From Monarcha castaneiventris obscurior (taxonomy: Eukaryota > Chordata > Aves > Passeriformes > Monarchidae), in NCBI GenBank assembly GCA_026261815.1, contig JAMPIT010000481.1, positions 186,001 to 250,000 of the forward strand: DNA of 64,000 nt, in the 5' to 3' direction. This document shows positions 12,001-27,000 of this stretch, piece after piece (within the stretch, counting starts at the first letter, position 1; every line of letters begins with the position of its first letter). A program made the position numbers and the translations under genes. Below the pieces are notes generated by a model. It saw only the letters and a program-made list of their open reading frames with translations, was not told where the DNA came from and did not search any database.

Positions 12001-15000
12001 GGGAGGGAGCCCAGCTGCTGGGGCCCAGGGCAGTGGGGAGCAGCTGCCCTGGGAGAAGCTCCGTGGTGGGTCCCCATAAAAAGCACATTTGTTTCTGAAA
12101 AGAAACGTAAATTTCCCTGGGAATTGAGAGGAACAAGCGTTTCTTGTGAGAGGAGACAAACTCTGTAGGGAATGTTCTCAATCAAACACATGCAAGCCAG
12201 GGAATTCCCAGTGCAGCCCTTCATTGCCAGCAATGCTTTAGGCTGGGGCGAGGGCTGGAGTAAAAACACTAAGGGTGAGCCAAAGTATTGGGGTTTTTAT
12301 ATGGTAAAGAGGAATATGTGGGTTCCTCTGCATGCCCAGGGGCTTTCTTTGCTGTGCAGGGACCTCTGCATTGGTACTTTTAATGCTGTCTGGGGTACAG
12401 GGAACAGAACAGCCTGGTCCATCCTTTGCCTCCAGGGCAGGATCCATCTACCTAAACCATGTGTGGCTAATGCCTGTCTCACCTGCAGTCCACTGGGTGT
12501 TTTATGAGCCTTGCTAATTGAGACATTTGAAAAAAACCCCCTGAATCTGCTGTTTCAGTCAGTGACTATTTGCCCTTTCTATTTGTAGCAATTTCCTGAC
12601 ATAGTTATTGTATCTATGGCTAAATAAGCAATTTCAGTTCTTTTCATTGTCATGTTTTCTGGACTTCAGATCATTCCTGTTGCTTTCCTTTGGATTCTGT
12701 CCAGTTATTTCACATCATTTCTTGAAATGAAGTGCTCAGAGAAGAGATGCAGTGTTTCAGTTCCATTTTTGTCTGTGGGGAAAGCTGTTGCCTTTGTGAC
12801 GGAGAGCACTCCAAAAAGAACTTTCCAAAGGATTGAAAGATAGCTGGGGTCCAGAGCATCATCTAAAGGTCTTACCTGGAACATAAAACAGAAGAAAAAT
12901 TAAAATATTTCATTAAAATAATGAGCTAAGTTTTATTACATGCTCCTTGGGGGTGGTGTAGTTTAAAAAGAACAGGGTGCCCAGAGAAGCTGTGGCTGCT
13001 CCATCCCTGGAAGTGTCCAAGGCCAGGTTGGATGGGGCTTGGAGCAATCTGGGATAGTGGAATGTGTCCCTGCTCATGGCAAGATGAACTTTGAGGTCCC
13101 TTTCAGCCCAAACCAGTCTGGGATTCTGTTCTACGATTCTAAAAGCTCCTGCATGAACCCAGCCCTGCACTGCTCATTCAGCAATGGGAGCTCCACAGAG
13201 GCATCTCCACCCCTGTGCTGCTCAGAGCAGGAGCACCACAGAGAGGTGGAGCAGCCCAGGGACAGCCCCGAGACCTCTCTGCTGGTCACACGAGGTCACT
13301 CCTGCCAGGCTCTGCCTCCCAGCTCTGCTTTGTTTCTGTCCCAGGTCAACAAACACCACCGAGGAGGTCAGACTTGCTTAGGGGGCTCAAGGCCAGGTGC
13401 AAACTTCCATAGCACCGTTTCCAAGGAGTCCTTTTTGTCAAGCGACCGAAAAAACAGCCCTGGCAGCGGTGGAGCTCGTGGTTTATTTTTCCCTGTGTTT
13501 TCAGAGGTGTTTTCTGTCACCTGAGCCCTGGCTTTGGCTTTGTTTCAGCTGTGGAAGCCGAGTGCCTCTGTGTGAATGCTGGGCTGTGAAGGATTGCGTT
13601 GGCTTTGTTCATTAAAATACTCAGAGGCTTTTTGTCCCCACCTGCAGCCAGTGACCCGAAATTGGATTTTACACTTCACTGCCTGCTCCCTGCTGCCTTC
13701 CATGAGCATCACCAGCTCCAGCCCTGACCCCTGTGTGTTCCTCCCACGTAGTTGTAATGTTCCCTATTACCTGCAGCCAGCTGCCTGGACTAATTACAGG
13801 GCCTTTACAACCCCCCAGGGCAGCAGAGTTGGTGTCTGTGCATTGCAGGGTATAAATCAAGTTTGCATTTCTTCACCTTTTTTCCTGGTCTAGTCTTTCC
13901 TATTTTCCTTTTAATGAGGCCATGGAGAACAGGCAGCATGTTGTGCTATCACTGTTGCCAGTATTTAATTGTGTTTGGCTTTATGGTGGCAGCCATTGCC
14001 CTGAAAAATCCATAAGGATGCCCTCAAATTCACATTGTCAGGGAAGGAGGATACGGAACTCCCTCCGAGATGAAGGACAAGAAATGCACATCTGAAGCAA
14101 TGCAAGTTAAGCCAAACACACCTGAAAATGTCAGAGGTGAAGCTTCTGTTAAAAACTGCAATTCCAAAGGGTGATCCTTTGGGGCTGCAGTTTGCAGTGG
14201 ACAAACAGAGAAGGTGAATTACAATTAGAAATCTTTTTTTTTTTTAAATATTGTAAAGCTACATTTCTTTCTGCCCTCTAATTCTTCTCTGTGCAATATT
14301 TACCACTAAGAGAGGGGAGAGATTTCTTTCTATGTTAGACTTCTGAATCCTGTGGTCAAAGTGGAAAAGTGCAAGGAGAAAAGTGCAACAGAAAAAACAA
14401 GTTCCACTGGCCCGTGTGCTGTTGCATCCAGTGATAACAAAGGGCTAACAAGGCAGAAATTTGATATTTCAGTATAATTTAAGTAAAACTGCCTTGCATT
14501 TTCTGCCTAAAATGTACAAAAATTTATTATTATTATTTTCACATAAAATAACTACATTTTGCAAACTGTTAACCTTAAGAAACATTACATCTTGGAACAA
14601 AGGTTTTAAATGGAAAGAAGTCAGGTTTAGATTAGATATTAAGCAGAATTTTTTTACCAAGAGGGTGCTGAGGCCCTGGCATAGGGTGCCCAGAGAAGCT
14701 GTGGCTGCCCCTGGATCCCTGGAAGTGTCCAGGGCCAGGTTGGATGGGGTTTGGAGCAATCTGGGGTAGTGGAAGGTGTCCCTGCCTGTGGCAGGGGGTT
14801 GAAATGAAATGAACTTTTAAGTCCTTTCCAACCCAAACTATTCTATGATTCCATGATCTTAAAATAAAATCAGCTTTACTCCTTGTGCAGCCTCTTCTTG
14901 AGTACTTGCTCCAAGCTGTTTCAGCCCACTTGGATCCTCACTGCCAGTTTGGGGTTCCTTGCATTGACTGCGCCTCTTTCTAATTTGAATTTTATAAATG

Positions 15001-18000
15001 CCAGGATTCTTGTTGATACCTGTCTAAAAGCAAGTCTTGAACTTGCAGCTATTTCTAGAATCCTTGGTTTAAACTCTGCATCCAAGTGTGACTTTTTACC
15101 ACCAGAACAGGCAACCTGTGCTTTTTTCCTCTTAAAGCAAATGCCCTTAAAAAGCTGCCTTAAACTGAAAATTAGCTGTGTATTCCCTAAATGTGATAGA
15201 CCAAGCAGTGCAGGAGAAAAAAAAATCCACTTCATTGTGTGCTTTGGACAGAAACCTGCAGCAATCCCCATTTGTCAGCCTTTTGTGGTTTGTTACAATC
15301 CACTGGACCACGCGAGGTGCCAAATCGATGCACGTTCCCTATAGAAGTGTTTCTCCTTGGTTAACCAGGTTAAACCACTTAGCTCTTATTTTATTATCCC
15401 ATTAGCAATCCAAACCCCGTGTTTTTGGGTTCCAGGCTGATGTAGTTCCATGGGCAGCCCTTGAAATTTGCCAGAATCCCCTGGGCTCCAGTAATTGTAA
15501 TTGAAGTTGGCACACATTTGAAATGCAGGCAGTGATAAGCTGTTGTAAGTCTTGGAGCATTGCAGAGCAAAATGGGAAATGCTTATTAAATGAGGTTATT
15601 TGAGCAGATTTAACCATTTTAGGGCACAGAGTTTTGGTAGGGAGCTAAATTATGGGTCCACGTGATGATGTGTGTTCCTCTACAAATCAGGATGAGATGC
15701 AAGAGTAATTGCACGTGAACTTGGGGTGTTTTGATGCAGACTTTTTTCTGGTGCTTGTGGGAATGATCCCTTGAGTCCTTTTAGTGTCTAGTTTCCTGTG
15801 GAATTAGAATAAAGAATTTTCTCAGTGTAGGGTTGTCCCAGCTGTTGGCTGACTTTGCAGACAAGGGCAGACCCAACCATTGTCCCCACTTCTCCACTCC
15901 CTTCCCTGGTCTAATGGCTCGTTTATATCCTCTGCTTTTAGAGATTTACGCTTCAACCACATCAAGGAGATACAACCTGGAGCCTTCAGAAGACTGAAGA
16001 ACCTCAACACACTGTAAGTTGCACTCCGAGGATATCCATTTATTACTTGTGTTAGTACTGTCCCCTAAAATGGCTGAAAGGTGGCCTTGGGCTTTAAGTT
16101 ATTTCAGTCAAGTTGTGCATATCCAGCCAAAGCTTTAAAATTCCCCCTGTTCCACCCTGGATCATGTTTCTTACCTTTTTTTATTTAAATGTGGTGTTTA
16201 ATAACTTTCATTTTTCACACTTAACCTCTCTGTTCAAAAATAAAATACGGTGAACTCTAGCACAGACCGAGGATGTTTGAGCAGGTATGGCCTGAGAGTA
16301 GCCCATGAAAGCATTTCTCGCCTGGGATCAAGACAGTGGAGGGATGGATTAAAATATTCTTCCTTTCCATGGTCTCCTCTCATGAATGAACCACATCAGT
16401 TGCTCTACGTGAGTTTGACTGAGCACCCTTCAAATGCCATCTTGCCCCTATGCCTTGCCCTAAAAGAGGTGCCGACAGCTGCCCTGCTCCAGGTGGGAAT
16501 GGGGGTAGAAAGCTGCCCCTCCAGCCTTGTATCCCACTCTCACATCACTGTACACACTGCTCCACTAACCAGCTCCTCACTCCTCCCAAAGGCAATCCTG
16601 GGAGCCTCTGCTCCTTCTGGCTGCTGCAGGGCTGAGGGTTTGGAGACAGATCTGAGTGCATCTGCACCCCGTAGCCAAGGAGCTGAAAACACACCAGCTC
16701 CCAAATCAGAACCAGAAGCTGTGTCAGCACAGCACTGGGCTGTTGAGACTCAGATCTAATTATTCGAGCTGTGACATGGTGCTAACAGCCGTAGGATTTC
16801 CAGGTCCAAGCCGGAATTCCTCAGTGAGGCAAAGCAGCTCCTTTGGGAACCTGACAGATGATCATACATTCATGATCCCAAATGGCAACAGGAAGTTCAG
16901 GCTGGTTTTTTGTTGTCTGGCCTTGAGCGATCTGAAGTCCCCGATCCTGTGAAGGTGGCAGAGCTGAAGGAAGGCAAGCCTGGGCAATGAAGCATTCAGT
17001 CGACTGTAAGCAGTTGTGGGAAAAGTGGGATTACAGCAGGACTTTTTTATAGAGACCTGCTCAACTGTTATCTTTGAAAAACCAACATTTGCCAAAGATT
17101 GTTCCACTCTGTGTGGGGGGGTTGAGTGGCCAAGCCATGACTGCAGGATGCTCCCGAGCCGGCTGTGGCCCAGGACAAGTGGTCATGGAGCGGGCTGGTC
17201 AAAAACTTTATCGCCGCTGATGCTGTTCATCCAGAACAGCCCAGGTTAGTCTCACAAACAGCACCGTGTTGTACTTAATTGCCAAAAATAATAGGGAAGA
17301 AAGGATGCTTTGGGTGGCTTTCTGTCATTTGAGATAGGGTCAGATACAGCGAGAAATGAGAAGAAAATATCTGGAGAGATAATAGAGTCCAAGTCCGTAG
17401 GGTTTTGCCTTATCACAAAGCTCTGCTGAGGCCTCTTGATCTCCAGCCCTGCTCTTCCACCCCTGGAGCTCTCCTGAGTCGAGGAAACAAAGGGTTCCAG
17501 ATGATGTCATCTCTGTGTGATGCAGGCAGATGTTTGGCAGCAGCTCCCAGGACCACCAGGCGAGTTTCAGCCGAGCTCTGGGGAAAATGAGGATGCTGGC
17601 AGGGCTTCACTGGGACAGATGCTCCACCCAGCCTGCCGAGCTTTGTAAGGGGTCCTAATTCCTGCCCTGCCAGCACCTTGGACTGGGCACGTCTCTGACC
17701 TGTGCAGGACTTTTGCTTTTGTCTTCCTGACTCCTCCACTCTTCATAGAAGTAGATACAGATAGAGCCTGGCTGAGGGGGAAGGACCTGTCTCTCTCTAA
17801 CACCTGTTTGTGCTCCATGAATTTCTCCAGTTCTTTTTCCTTTCTGTCTCCACACTCTCCTGGACAGAGACCTCAAGGACAGCAAGTCCCTGAGCAGTAC
17901 CAGAGGGAATAGGCGTGAATGTACCCCCTGCCATCCCTGATCTCATGATTTGGGATGCCAGGCCAGTAAGAACAATACGTTTTCACAGGTGCTGGGCAGA

Positions 18001-21000
18001 CGCTCCTGCTTTCCCTAAACAGTGTCCTGTGGCCATTGTCAGAGCTGGAGTATTGGACTAGGTGAAACGCTGCTCTGACAAAATACTGCCTTTTTATATT
18101 TGGATTCTGAAAATCAACCTGATTTGCCAAGGAAACCTTTATTTAGATAGTACTTCTTATGCTTAGTTGTATTTCCTGGTCTGGAACACTCAGTTATCCT
18201 CACACTCGTAGCAGTTAACTCCCACGGCTGAGGAGCTTGATAACTGACTGAGGGAACACTGGACCTCCCACTCCTGAAGCAAATTTCTCTCCAGGAACTT
18301 TGGTTTGTCCAATTCCCACATCGAAACTGACAAGAGCTGAAGAATTTGCTGATGTTTCTTAGATGGTAAATTTTGCCCAAGGACTTGGATAGCTTTTCAA
18401 GTGATAAAGAGAGTAAATACTTTCAAATCCCTGAGAGACTTCCTGGGAAAATTTGTCCAGAGAATTTGAAGCGAGAGCTTTGGAGGATAGAATGGCCCAG
18501 GTTCCACGTGCAGAGCTCTGAGCTTTCTGCCATTGAATTTAAATGAATCTTCCATAAGCAAATAAATGTTTTTTAAAGAGCTTTTTCCACTAACGGCAGA
18601 GGAAGAGCAACAGATTCTGGTGAAGCTTCTGTTCTGCGTCCCCTTCAGGGCAGGGTGGCTGTTCTGTATCCAAGTCTGACAGTTTATAAACCACCCTGAA
18701 AAGGAAACCTTTGTAGCCTGTGCTGGATGCAGGGAAATGGGTTGACAGGAAAGGAGCCTGTGTGGATGTCCAGTGGGACTGTTCAACAGTTCAAACCCTC
18801 CCCTGGCTCCTCTCTGCTTTCCTCTGGTGTGGGAGATTTGATAAATCACAGAGCACTACCTCAGCATTAAAAACAGGAGCCCTGTTTGTGGAAGAGACAC
18901 AGTCACTGTTTGCTTCCAGCCTGGGGCTCCTGGTCCAGCCCCACAGGTAACGAGCAGTTATCCCAAATCCTGCACCACTGGGAGCTTCTGTGTTGGCTGT
19001 GTGCCACTGGAGAAGTTCTCTTGGGCTAAACATCTTAGAGAGTTGTAGGATTTCCTTGTCCCTTCCTACTGGCTCTGCTCTATCGCCATCTGTGCAGATG
19101 TGTGTATTTTTAAACTCTTTACATGTCCCCTTGGTAAAAAAAAAAAAAAAATAGGGTGACAGGGAGAGTGAGGCAAAATCCCCTCATGTATGGCATCCAC
19201 AAAATCCCCCCAGGTCCAGGAGCTGTTTTGCTGCAGTTTGCCCTCGCTTGCTGCATGGCTGAAGCCAACATTAGCTCAGAGCAGGTGCTGGGCTGTGGCA
19301 GAGAGAGGAAACACTGTGAGCCCATGGTGAGGCACAGCCTCTCGCTGCTTCCCAGTTTTTGCTCCTTTAGGTCATTTTTGGGTGGGGATGGATGATGACA
19401 CCCCTGTGAGGCCTCTCCTGGCGTGTTCCCACAGGAGCCAGCGCTGCCCTGTCGGCCCAGTTGGCTCATTGCTGTATTTTCAAACTGCAGCCAAAGGGCT
19501 GGTGCTCTCTCCAGCACCACCCACAGAAATGTCCAACCCAGAGACCAAGGTTTCTTAACATCCCCGGTGTGTATTTTGTTCTTCCTGAGGCAAGAGCACC
19601 CTAGAGAACAGCGACTCTGTGGAGACCACACTGCTTGTGCCTCTGCCTGGCCCTGTCACTGCTCACATCATATTTCTCTTTCTGCTTAGGTGAGAGCTAA
19701 AGCCCTTTTGCTGAGCCCTGCAGCTCTGCTTTAGGTGCTGCTTGTGAAGGATCTCTGGGCAAACAACAGCAGTAACATGGAGTTTCTGTCTTTTACCCTC
19801 TACTAACTCCTGACAGAATGCGTTCCTGCCAGAAAGGAGGGGCTGTCAGAGCCTGCTTGGATCTGAGAATAGGAGTTTCTCCCTTTAATATGGGAAATGG
19901 ATATTCCAGATCATTCTGTCAGCAAGGGAGAATGCATGGTTGAAAATAAAACTCACTTTTTCTCCCCCTCTAAATACACTACGTGATGATTTCTATTAAT
20001 GGCATGAGGAAAAAAATAGCTGTTTTGTCACAATGACTGTAGCATGTGGTTTGTCGAATAAAAAGAGGAAGGAGAACATGGTTTGAGTCTGAATTCTATG
20101 CTGTCACATCATTTAATACATTCTTCAAAACAGAAAACCACTCATTTAATGCAACTTAAGCCTGTGCCTGGCAACCTGGGGAGAGGGTGGGGAAGGAGAA
20201 GGGAGAGGCAGTCAGGACATAAAACCTAAAGGAAACTGAATGTAAAATGTTCTCTTGGTGAATCTGGGCCAGATCTCGTGGTGCTTGTATATCTCAAACA
20301 TCCCAGAAGAGTTTTGCAGGAATAAAATTTGTGTGATTGAGTTCTCCTGCTCATTTGGAGTCCAATTCACTGTCTGGCATGAAGGGGAATGCCCCATCCT
20401 TTTGCTAGGAAATGTGCTTCTGATACTTTTAATTTAGCCTGTTTTGCTATGGGGTGTGCTTAAGATAATGACAATGATAATGATCTTCCCAGCCTCTGTC
20501 TGCCAGAGCACCTATTCCCAGCAGATCTGGGATCTCAGCTTTCAGCCCTCTAAGGGTAGCAGGAATTTGGGCATTTTTGCTATGGATGGCAGCTGGGACC
20601 GATAGGCCCTGGCCTTGCCAGGATTTTGCCCACTTCTCTGCCTGGGTGAATTGCACAGGAGTCAAGGAGCAGACAGCTGTGCAGGAACCATGCAAAGTCT
20701 TTCTAGGAGCCAGATGTGCTGCCTTGTCCATGGATTTCTCTGAAAGCACTATTTTGGATTAAATGGACTGTTATGGACTTCATCAATTATCTCACTCTCG
20801 AATGTTTTCCAGGACTTGTTCTTCCATTACAATGGGGAATCCTGAGACAGGAAGCAGAGGTGGCTTCTTCCATGCAGTTTTTATTCTTAAATCAGGCAAT
20901 GAACAAATTTTTAAGTATCAGACGATGAGATAAGAGCCCTGTGTGCTGCTTGCCATCTGAACTTCCAGGATTCATCTTACTTGGCTGGGTCGGTGATTAC

Positions 21001-24000
21001 ACTCCCTTGAACTGTACAAAAAAAGCAAGACAACAAAACAGACTGGGATAATGCTTTTAAACAGCCCCAAAACACAGCCAGACAACATAATGCAATTTCA
21101 AATCCCAGTGGAGATCAGTCCTGGTCTGAACTCTGAGCGTTAAAGATAACAATCAGTGAAGGGCTCCAGACCGTGGTGCTGCGTGGGGCTGCTCAGGCTG
21201 CTGGTATGACCCTGCCCACCTGGGCACTGGCCCCTGTCCCCTGGGAGGCAAATGGCCAATGCCACTTGTGGGACAGGTGCTCACATCCATGGGAATGAGG
21301 TCGGTGCTGGCACCCGTCTGTCAGCCCATTGTGTGCTCAGAAGTGTGGCCAAGGATCGGATAACAGAGAACAAGCTGCCTTCGTCCCGCTCTGGCCAGAG
21401 ATGAAAGCTGATAGGGGCAGGGAGGGAAGCGCGGCTGCTGCCTGTGTTGTCTTTGTCCTGCGGGTAAATAGACAAAAACCCTCTCCCCACACTGCTCTTG
21501 GGCAGTTATTTCCAGCCCTTGGGTGTTCAGTCATCAAATCAACTTTTGGGTTGATGCTCAGGGACTGTATTTCCACTCTGCATAGCTGGCTGTCAAAGCA
21601 GGATCGTGTGTTCCAAGGACTTGACATCATTTTTGCATCCTTATGAGCGAGCTCGGGCTGTTTGACCTCAGCTTTGTGTATGGAGCCACCGCTTCCAGCT
21701 GTGCAGGAGCTTTCCAGCAACGCTGTGCCTTAACCTCTCCAGGCTGCCCGTGCCAGCCCTGCTGATGTGCAGTCTGGCAGTGGCACCCACATCCATGCTA
21801 TCAGGGCAGCTAATCCAGGATAGTCAAATCAAGGAGAATGAGCTTTTTCTCAACCCCTTATTACCTGGCTTCCAAAGTTGTTTGCTCTTAAGTTTCTCAC
21901 ATGCTTGTTTAGACTCTCAGTGTAATTCTCCACCTGAGAAGAAGCTGGTGGAAAGCTGGTGTGACCCAGGTGCCTGGAGAGAACTTGTGAAGCTGCCATC
22001 CCCCATGTGTGCTTCTGACATCTTTTATCTCTTCTGTCATCCCTGAGGTGTTTGATTTTACCTTCATCTTCTTTTCCCACAATTTTTTTACCCTTTCTCC
22101 CCATCTCTTTGTCCTTTCTCTCCATCCTTTACCTGCACAAACTGTTTTTCCTCAGGAAGTGACCTTGGCTCATTATGCCAGAGGCTGGCTGCTCTTTTTT
22201 CTCCAGAGAAGTGGGGCAGAAGATTGGGTTTTACTGCTGGGAATGTGCTGAACTGTCTTCTCACCTGCTGCCTGGTGGCAGATCGTTCCCAAGGAGCAGA
22301 GCTACGGCAGAAATCATTGTGAAATGCACATCCAGTGCGTGTATTGAATGTGACCCAACGTTGTAAGGTCTGGCTGCTTGCACAGGGAATTACTGTTTTT
22401 CCTACACCACCAGAAAAAGAAATCTTTGCAGTACACAGTCACAGATTCCCTCTCTGCCCACAGCTCCATTAAGGAATTTTAAAAATTAGTGTGGCTGGTG
22501 AAATCCTTGCTGTGGGCTATTCATCTCTAAAAGCTCCACCAGCTTTGAGCTTTGCCAGACCTGAACATCAGTGGGGCACCACAGCGAGAGACCCGCGGGA
22601 GCGCGGCCGGGCAGCCACGACGAATAGCTGAACTTTGTGTGTGACAGAGCTATTTATAAGTGATTTATTGCGTTTTCTCGGTGTTGGGCTTGGCAGGGGC
22701 TGCAGGAGAGTGTTCTGCTGGGCTCGGCTGGCTGGTTACACTGCGTGGTTCTTGCAGGGCTGGGCTGTTTGTGGTCACTGGCACCGGCCACCATTTGCAT
22801 GCACAGTCATGGCAACTGCACACACAGGTCACACACGGCTTCCCAGTGCCGTGTGGTGCAGAGGGGTTGTATTAAAATCTGGCACAAGGCTCCTTAGATC
22901 AAAAGAGGCTGTCTCTGAGCAGCCTCAGGAGTCAAAGTTGAATTTCTTCCTTTCTCATTTGCAGGTATTGGTTACAAAGTGGTTAGAGCGAAGCCATTCA
23001 CATTTTATAGCTCCTATAACTCTACTGAGAACTGGTGTTTAAAACTGCATTTATTTTTTAAAAAACTGGCTCTGCACTGCCCTGCTCACTTGTTGAACAC
23101 AACCAGGCACCTCCCAATACCCATCATGGCTGTACAAGAGTGGCAGCAATGGTTTAATACCTCACTCCCCTAGACTTGTGTGTGTGTGTCCCTTTCCCTC
23201 ATCCCTTTCCTGGACAAAATTGTAAATTTGGGGTGAAAACTGTGGCAAAAGGTAAGGAAAATTCTTTGAACACTGCAATATTGGAAGCATTTGGCACCGC
23301 TCATTGACCTGGCTGGAGTGATTACCCAAACTTTGACTTTCCAACCCTGTTAAATCTTAAATTCTGTGACACCTGGGCTCAGGATTTTTCAGTGGGCATC
23401 CAAGAACATAAATGCCACAAATCTCACATGTACTAAATTCACCAGCTACATTTTTCTTTCTTGATTTGAACAGTCTGCTGAACAATAACCAGATAAAACA
23501 AATCGCGAGAAGATCCTTTGAAGGTCTGGACAACCTGAAATACCTGTGAGTTGGTAGTTCAGTAATTTCTTAACCTCTTTAAAATCTAACAACCCAGTTT
23601 TTGTGTTTGCTGGTCAAGGATGTATTTTCTGTGTTTGGAGTTCAGTGTCAGAGGTATAAAACATGGCCCTGGAGTCCAGGCAGCAAGTTCTGCTTTGGGT
23701 TGAGGATCATTGCTGTTTCCTGTGACTTTTTAGAACTCAACTACTCATCAGTTGGCCTAATGCTGTTTCCTTTCTCTCCTTTTGAAAGCTACCTTTATAA
23801 AAATGAAATTCAGAGCATCCAGCAACATGCCTTCCACGGGCTCCGTTCCCTGGAGCAGCTGTAAGTACAGACTGGCCTCGTTTGTGTGCTGTGCTCCCAG
23901 GCTCGGAGAGCAGCAGGCACTTAGCGAGGGGTGGGATGAAGCTTCTGCTCTTTTACCATCCAGATTTGCCAGACTACCCTGGGTTCATTTGAAAACAGCT

Positions 24001-27000
24001 GATCTGAGTATTGGTTTTGGTTAGTTAATACCAAACTTCCTACTGATGTTCCAGACGTTTTCTCCTGCCCCTAAACCTCTGGAGCATAGGAAGAACCCAG
24101 CTGTGCTTCTGATGGCCTTTATTTGCAAGGACCTTACGCTGGGAGGAGAGAGGGGTCTGCAGGACGGCTGGGAGCAGAAGGCAGCTGCTCTGCTGGGGTT
24201 GTGTCTGGGGATTCCTCGAGCAGAGAGTCAGATCTGGTCCTTTACTTAAACTGAGGGTGCTGGTTGAGTTTCTCTCTCATCCAAAGCTCTGCTGGGAAAG
24301 AACAGATGAAGTACGAGCTGGGAGCTGGGGCAGCCGAGTATTCCTGGGAGCTGCCAGGATGGTGGAGCTCCCATGCTGCAAAGCATCTGGAAATGGCAGT
24401 GGGGGAAGATGATGGATCCAAACAAACACAGTAATGACCTTCCCTCGAGCTGCGTGGCACTCTGTGCCGGATCTGGGATGAAGGGAGCCTCGTGTGTTTT
24501 CCTGGCAGCTGGAGTCCATCACAGTGACACTGCAGCAGTCCCCATTTGCTCCCCTTCTGTGCATGGCAAAACTCTGCTGTTTACTCAAAGTTTTGTTTTT
24601 TGACTCGTAGTGCTCTGCGCTCAAGGTGAGATGGGCAAACTGAGGTCTGGCTCTTCTGAAGTGTCTTCCTAAACTGGGATTGGATTTTTCTTACTTGGGA
24701 CTGGTGGGGAGTGTGAGCTTGTGTGTTTGAATCATAGATTCGTGGAATGGTTTGGCTTGGAAGGGATCTTAGAGCTCTTTTTATTCCAACCCCCTGCCGT
24801 GGGCAGGGACACCTTCCACTATCCCAGGTTGCTCCAAGCTCCGTCCAACCTGGCCTTGGACACTTCCAGGGATGGGGCAGCCACAGTTTCTCTAGGAAAC
24901 CTATGCCAGACCCTCAACACCCTCGCAGGGAAGAATTTCTTCCTAATAATTTATTCTTCCAAAATAACTGAAATACAGGAATTACTTGCATCATCGGAGA
25001 ACAGGGACCAAAGGTGAAGCTGTTCTAATTCCTGAATTGTTCCCAGCCACAACATTTATAGGGCTGGAATGTAACCAAGGATTTTGCTGTAAAAGGAATA
25101 GGATCCAGCTTGTTCTCCAGACTGACAGCACAGGAGGACAGAGCACAGTCGGAAGTTTCAGGCGATCCTAACAATAGGTGTGCCACCAAGCTTGTGTACG
25201 ATGTGATTTTTCATCAGCCAGCTCAGCAAGTATGCCTGGGAGAAAATTTAGGAAGCTGAAACTGGCTCTGAGCTGAGCTTAGAGAGCTGATGCTGCCCAC
25301 AGGGATATTTTAGCAGTGAGCATTCCAGACTTGATGTCACGAATAAAAGAAAAAAACAAAACCAACAAACCCACAAAACCAACAAACAACCCGCTGAAAG
25401 TCCCATCTGTTTTCAATCCCAGGCAGGCTGAGCTCCAAAAGAATTAGCGTTGCTCAAATCCTACCCCATTTTCCTGTCCCCAACAAGCCAGCTTTTCAAG
25501 AAAAAGTATAACCCGATTGATGGACAGGATCAGATGCTTTCCTAAAGGTCCAAAGCAATCTCAGCAGACATCTGAGACTGATTAGAGCATGTCCCTCTCT
25601 TCCCCACTGTGACCCTCCAGTGCAGAATCTGAGTCACCCTCTCCCAGTTTGAGCTCTGATACTGGACCATTTATCATGAATCCTTCCATTACAAATCAAA
25701 CAGCCATGTGGAGGCTTAGGCAATTATTTCTCAATGCAGTCAGCTGCAATAGCAGAATGAGCATTTGTAGATCTGTGATTAATCTGTGTCTGCTGTGAAA
25801 TTTATGCCTGTGTAAAATAAATGGGAAGAGTTTAGGCAACTTGGGCACTGTACAAAATCCATCTAAAGGTCAGGAATGCGTCAATTGTGCTGGTGAATGT
25901 CACAGCTCATGGCAACAGGGGGGGCTCAGGTGTTGTGGTGAGTTGCTCTGCAGGCACCAGGCTTCTTTTCTTGATGGCAAGGGGTGACCTGGGGCAGGCA
26001 GGAGGTCCCCCAGGCCTCTGGAGTGGCAGGTCACACTTGAGATTTTAGTGGAAATAAAAACATTAACCCGTATTAGCAAGAACTGGGCTGTCCCTGTTGA
26101 TGTGTCATTAGGATCCAAGTGTTCCAGCTGACTGCACCTTCCCTGTTTCTGGAGGCTGTGCCTTCCCTCCACAGACCACAGCAACCCCACACCTGCCATT
26201 TGGAGATGCTTCTGCTCTTGCTGGGTGGATGCACATCCTGGGAGCCCCTGTTGGAATAACAGACAAACGCAGGCTGGAAAATACCTTTGGCTGTATTTGG
26301 CTGCATCTCCAGTCCCACTTCAACAAGGACCAATTTCAAAGTTTTATTGGGTCGTTCAGGGCCCTTTTCTTCAAATTAATACTCAGCAAACTGATTATCC
26401 ACTCAGAAGGGTTGCAGTTCCTAGGCTGGGAACAAGTGCCTTATTATGAGGCTACTTCTCCCTCCTTGACAATCCAGGGGTGTGTTGAGAAAGGCAGGGA
26501 AAATTCCTGTACAGTGCTTGGGTGGCAGCAGCTGCTGCTGGCTCTCCATGGGCAATCGTTTCTTCCTGTGTCTTAACAGTGCAACAGTTCACAGGGATGG
26601 TGGTGTTGGTCTTCAGGGAAGAGCAAATCAGCAAATCTGTCCTTTATTCTGTCTGTGTTTGAGTTTATTTAGAGAGAGAGTAAATAATTGACAGGATAGG
26701 GAAAAGCCATGTTGGCTGCTGTGTTTGCATGCGGAAACGGGAGACACTAAAGTGGATTCTGGCTTCTCAACACCTGCCCTGAGATGAGTGTGACCAGCTG
26801 GGGGGCACTGGTGGATAGATCTGGGAAGATTTTCTGTCTCTTAAATTGCAATCTGCGTGATTTCTGTGTGATTTCTGTATCACAGGTACCTGCATTTCAA
26901 CAACCTGGACAGTCTGGAGCTGGAGACTTTTAGTGACCTGCCTAAACTTGAAAGACTGTGAGTAAAGATGGGATATTTTTTGGGACTAAGAGGGTGAGGA

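Larger units (their letters stand above)
6023..15941 (+). other. Peroxidasin intron 1 (9.9 kb)
   Basis: Runs from donor GTGAGT to acceptor TTTTAG. Apart from two sense CR1 ends (12974-13140, 14645-14858) and a poly-A tract near 6070-6096, nothing else was recognised. Open frames here match no family. Confidence 0.85.
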
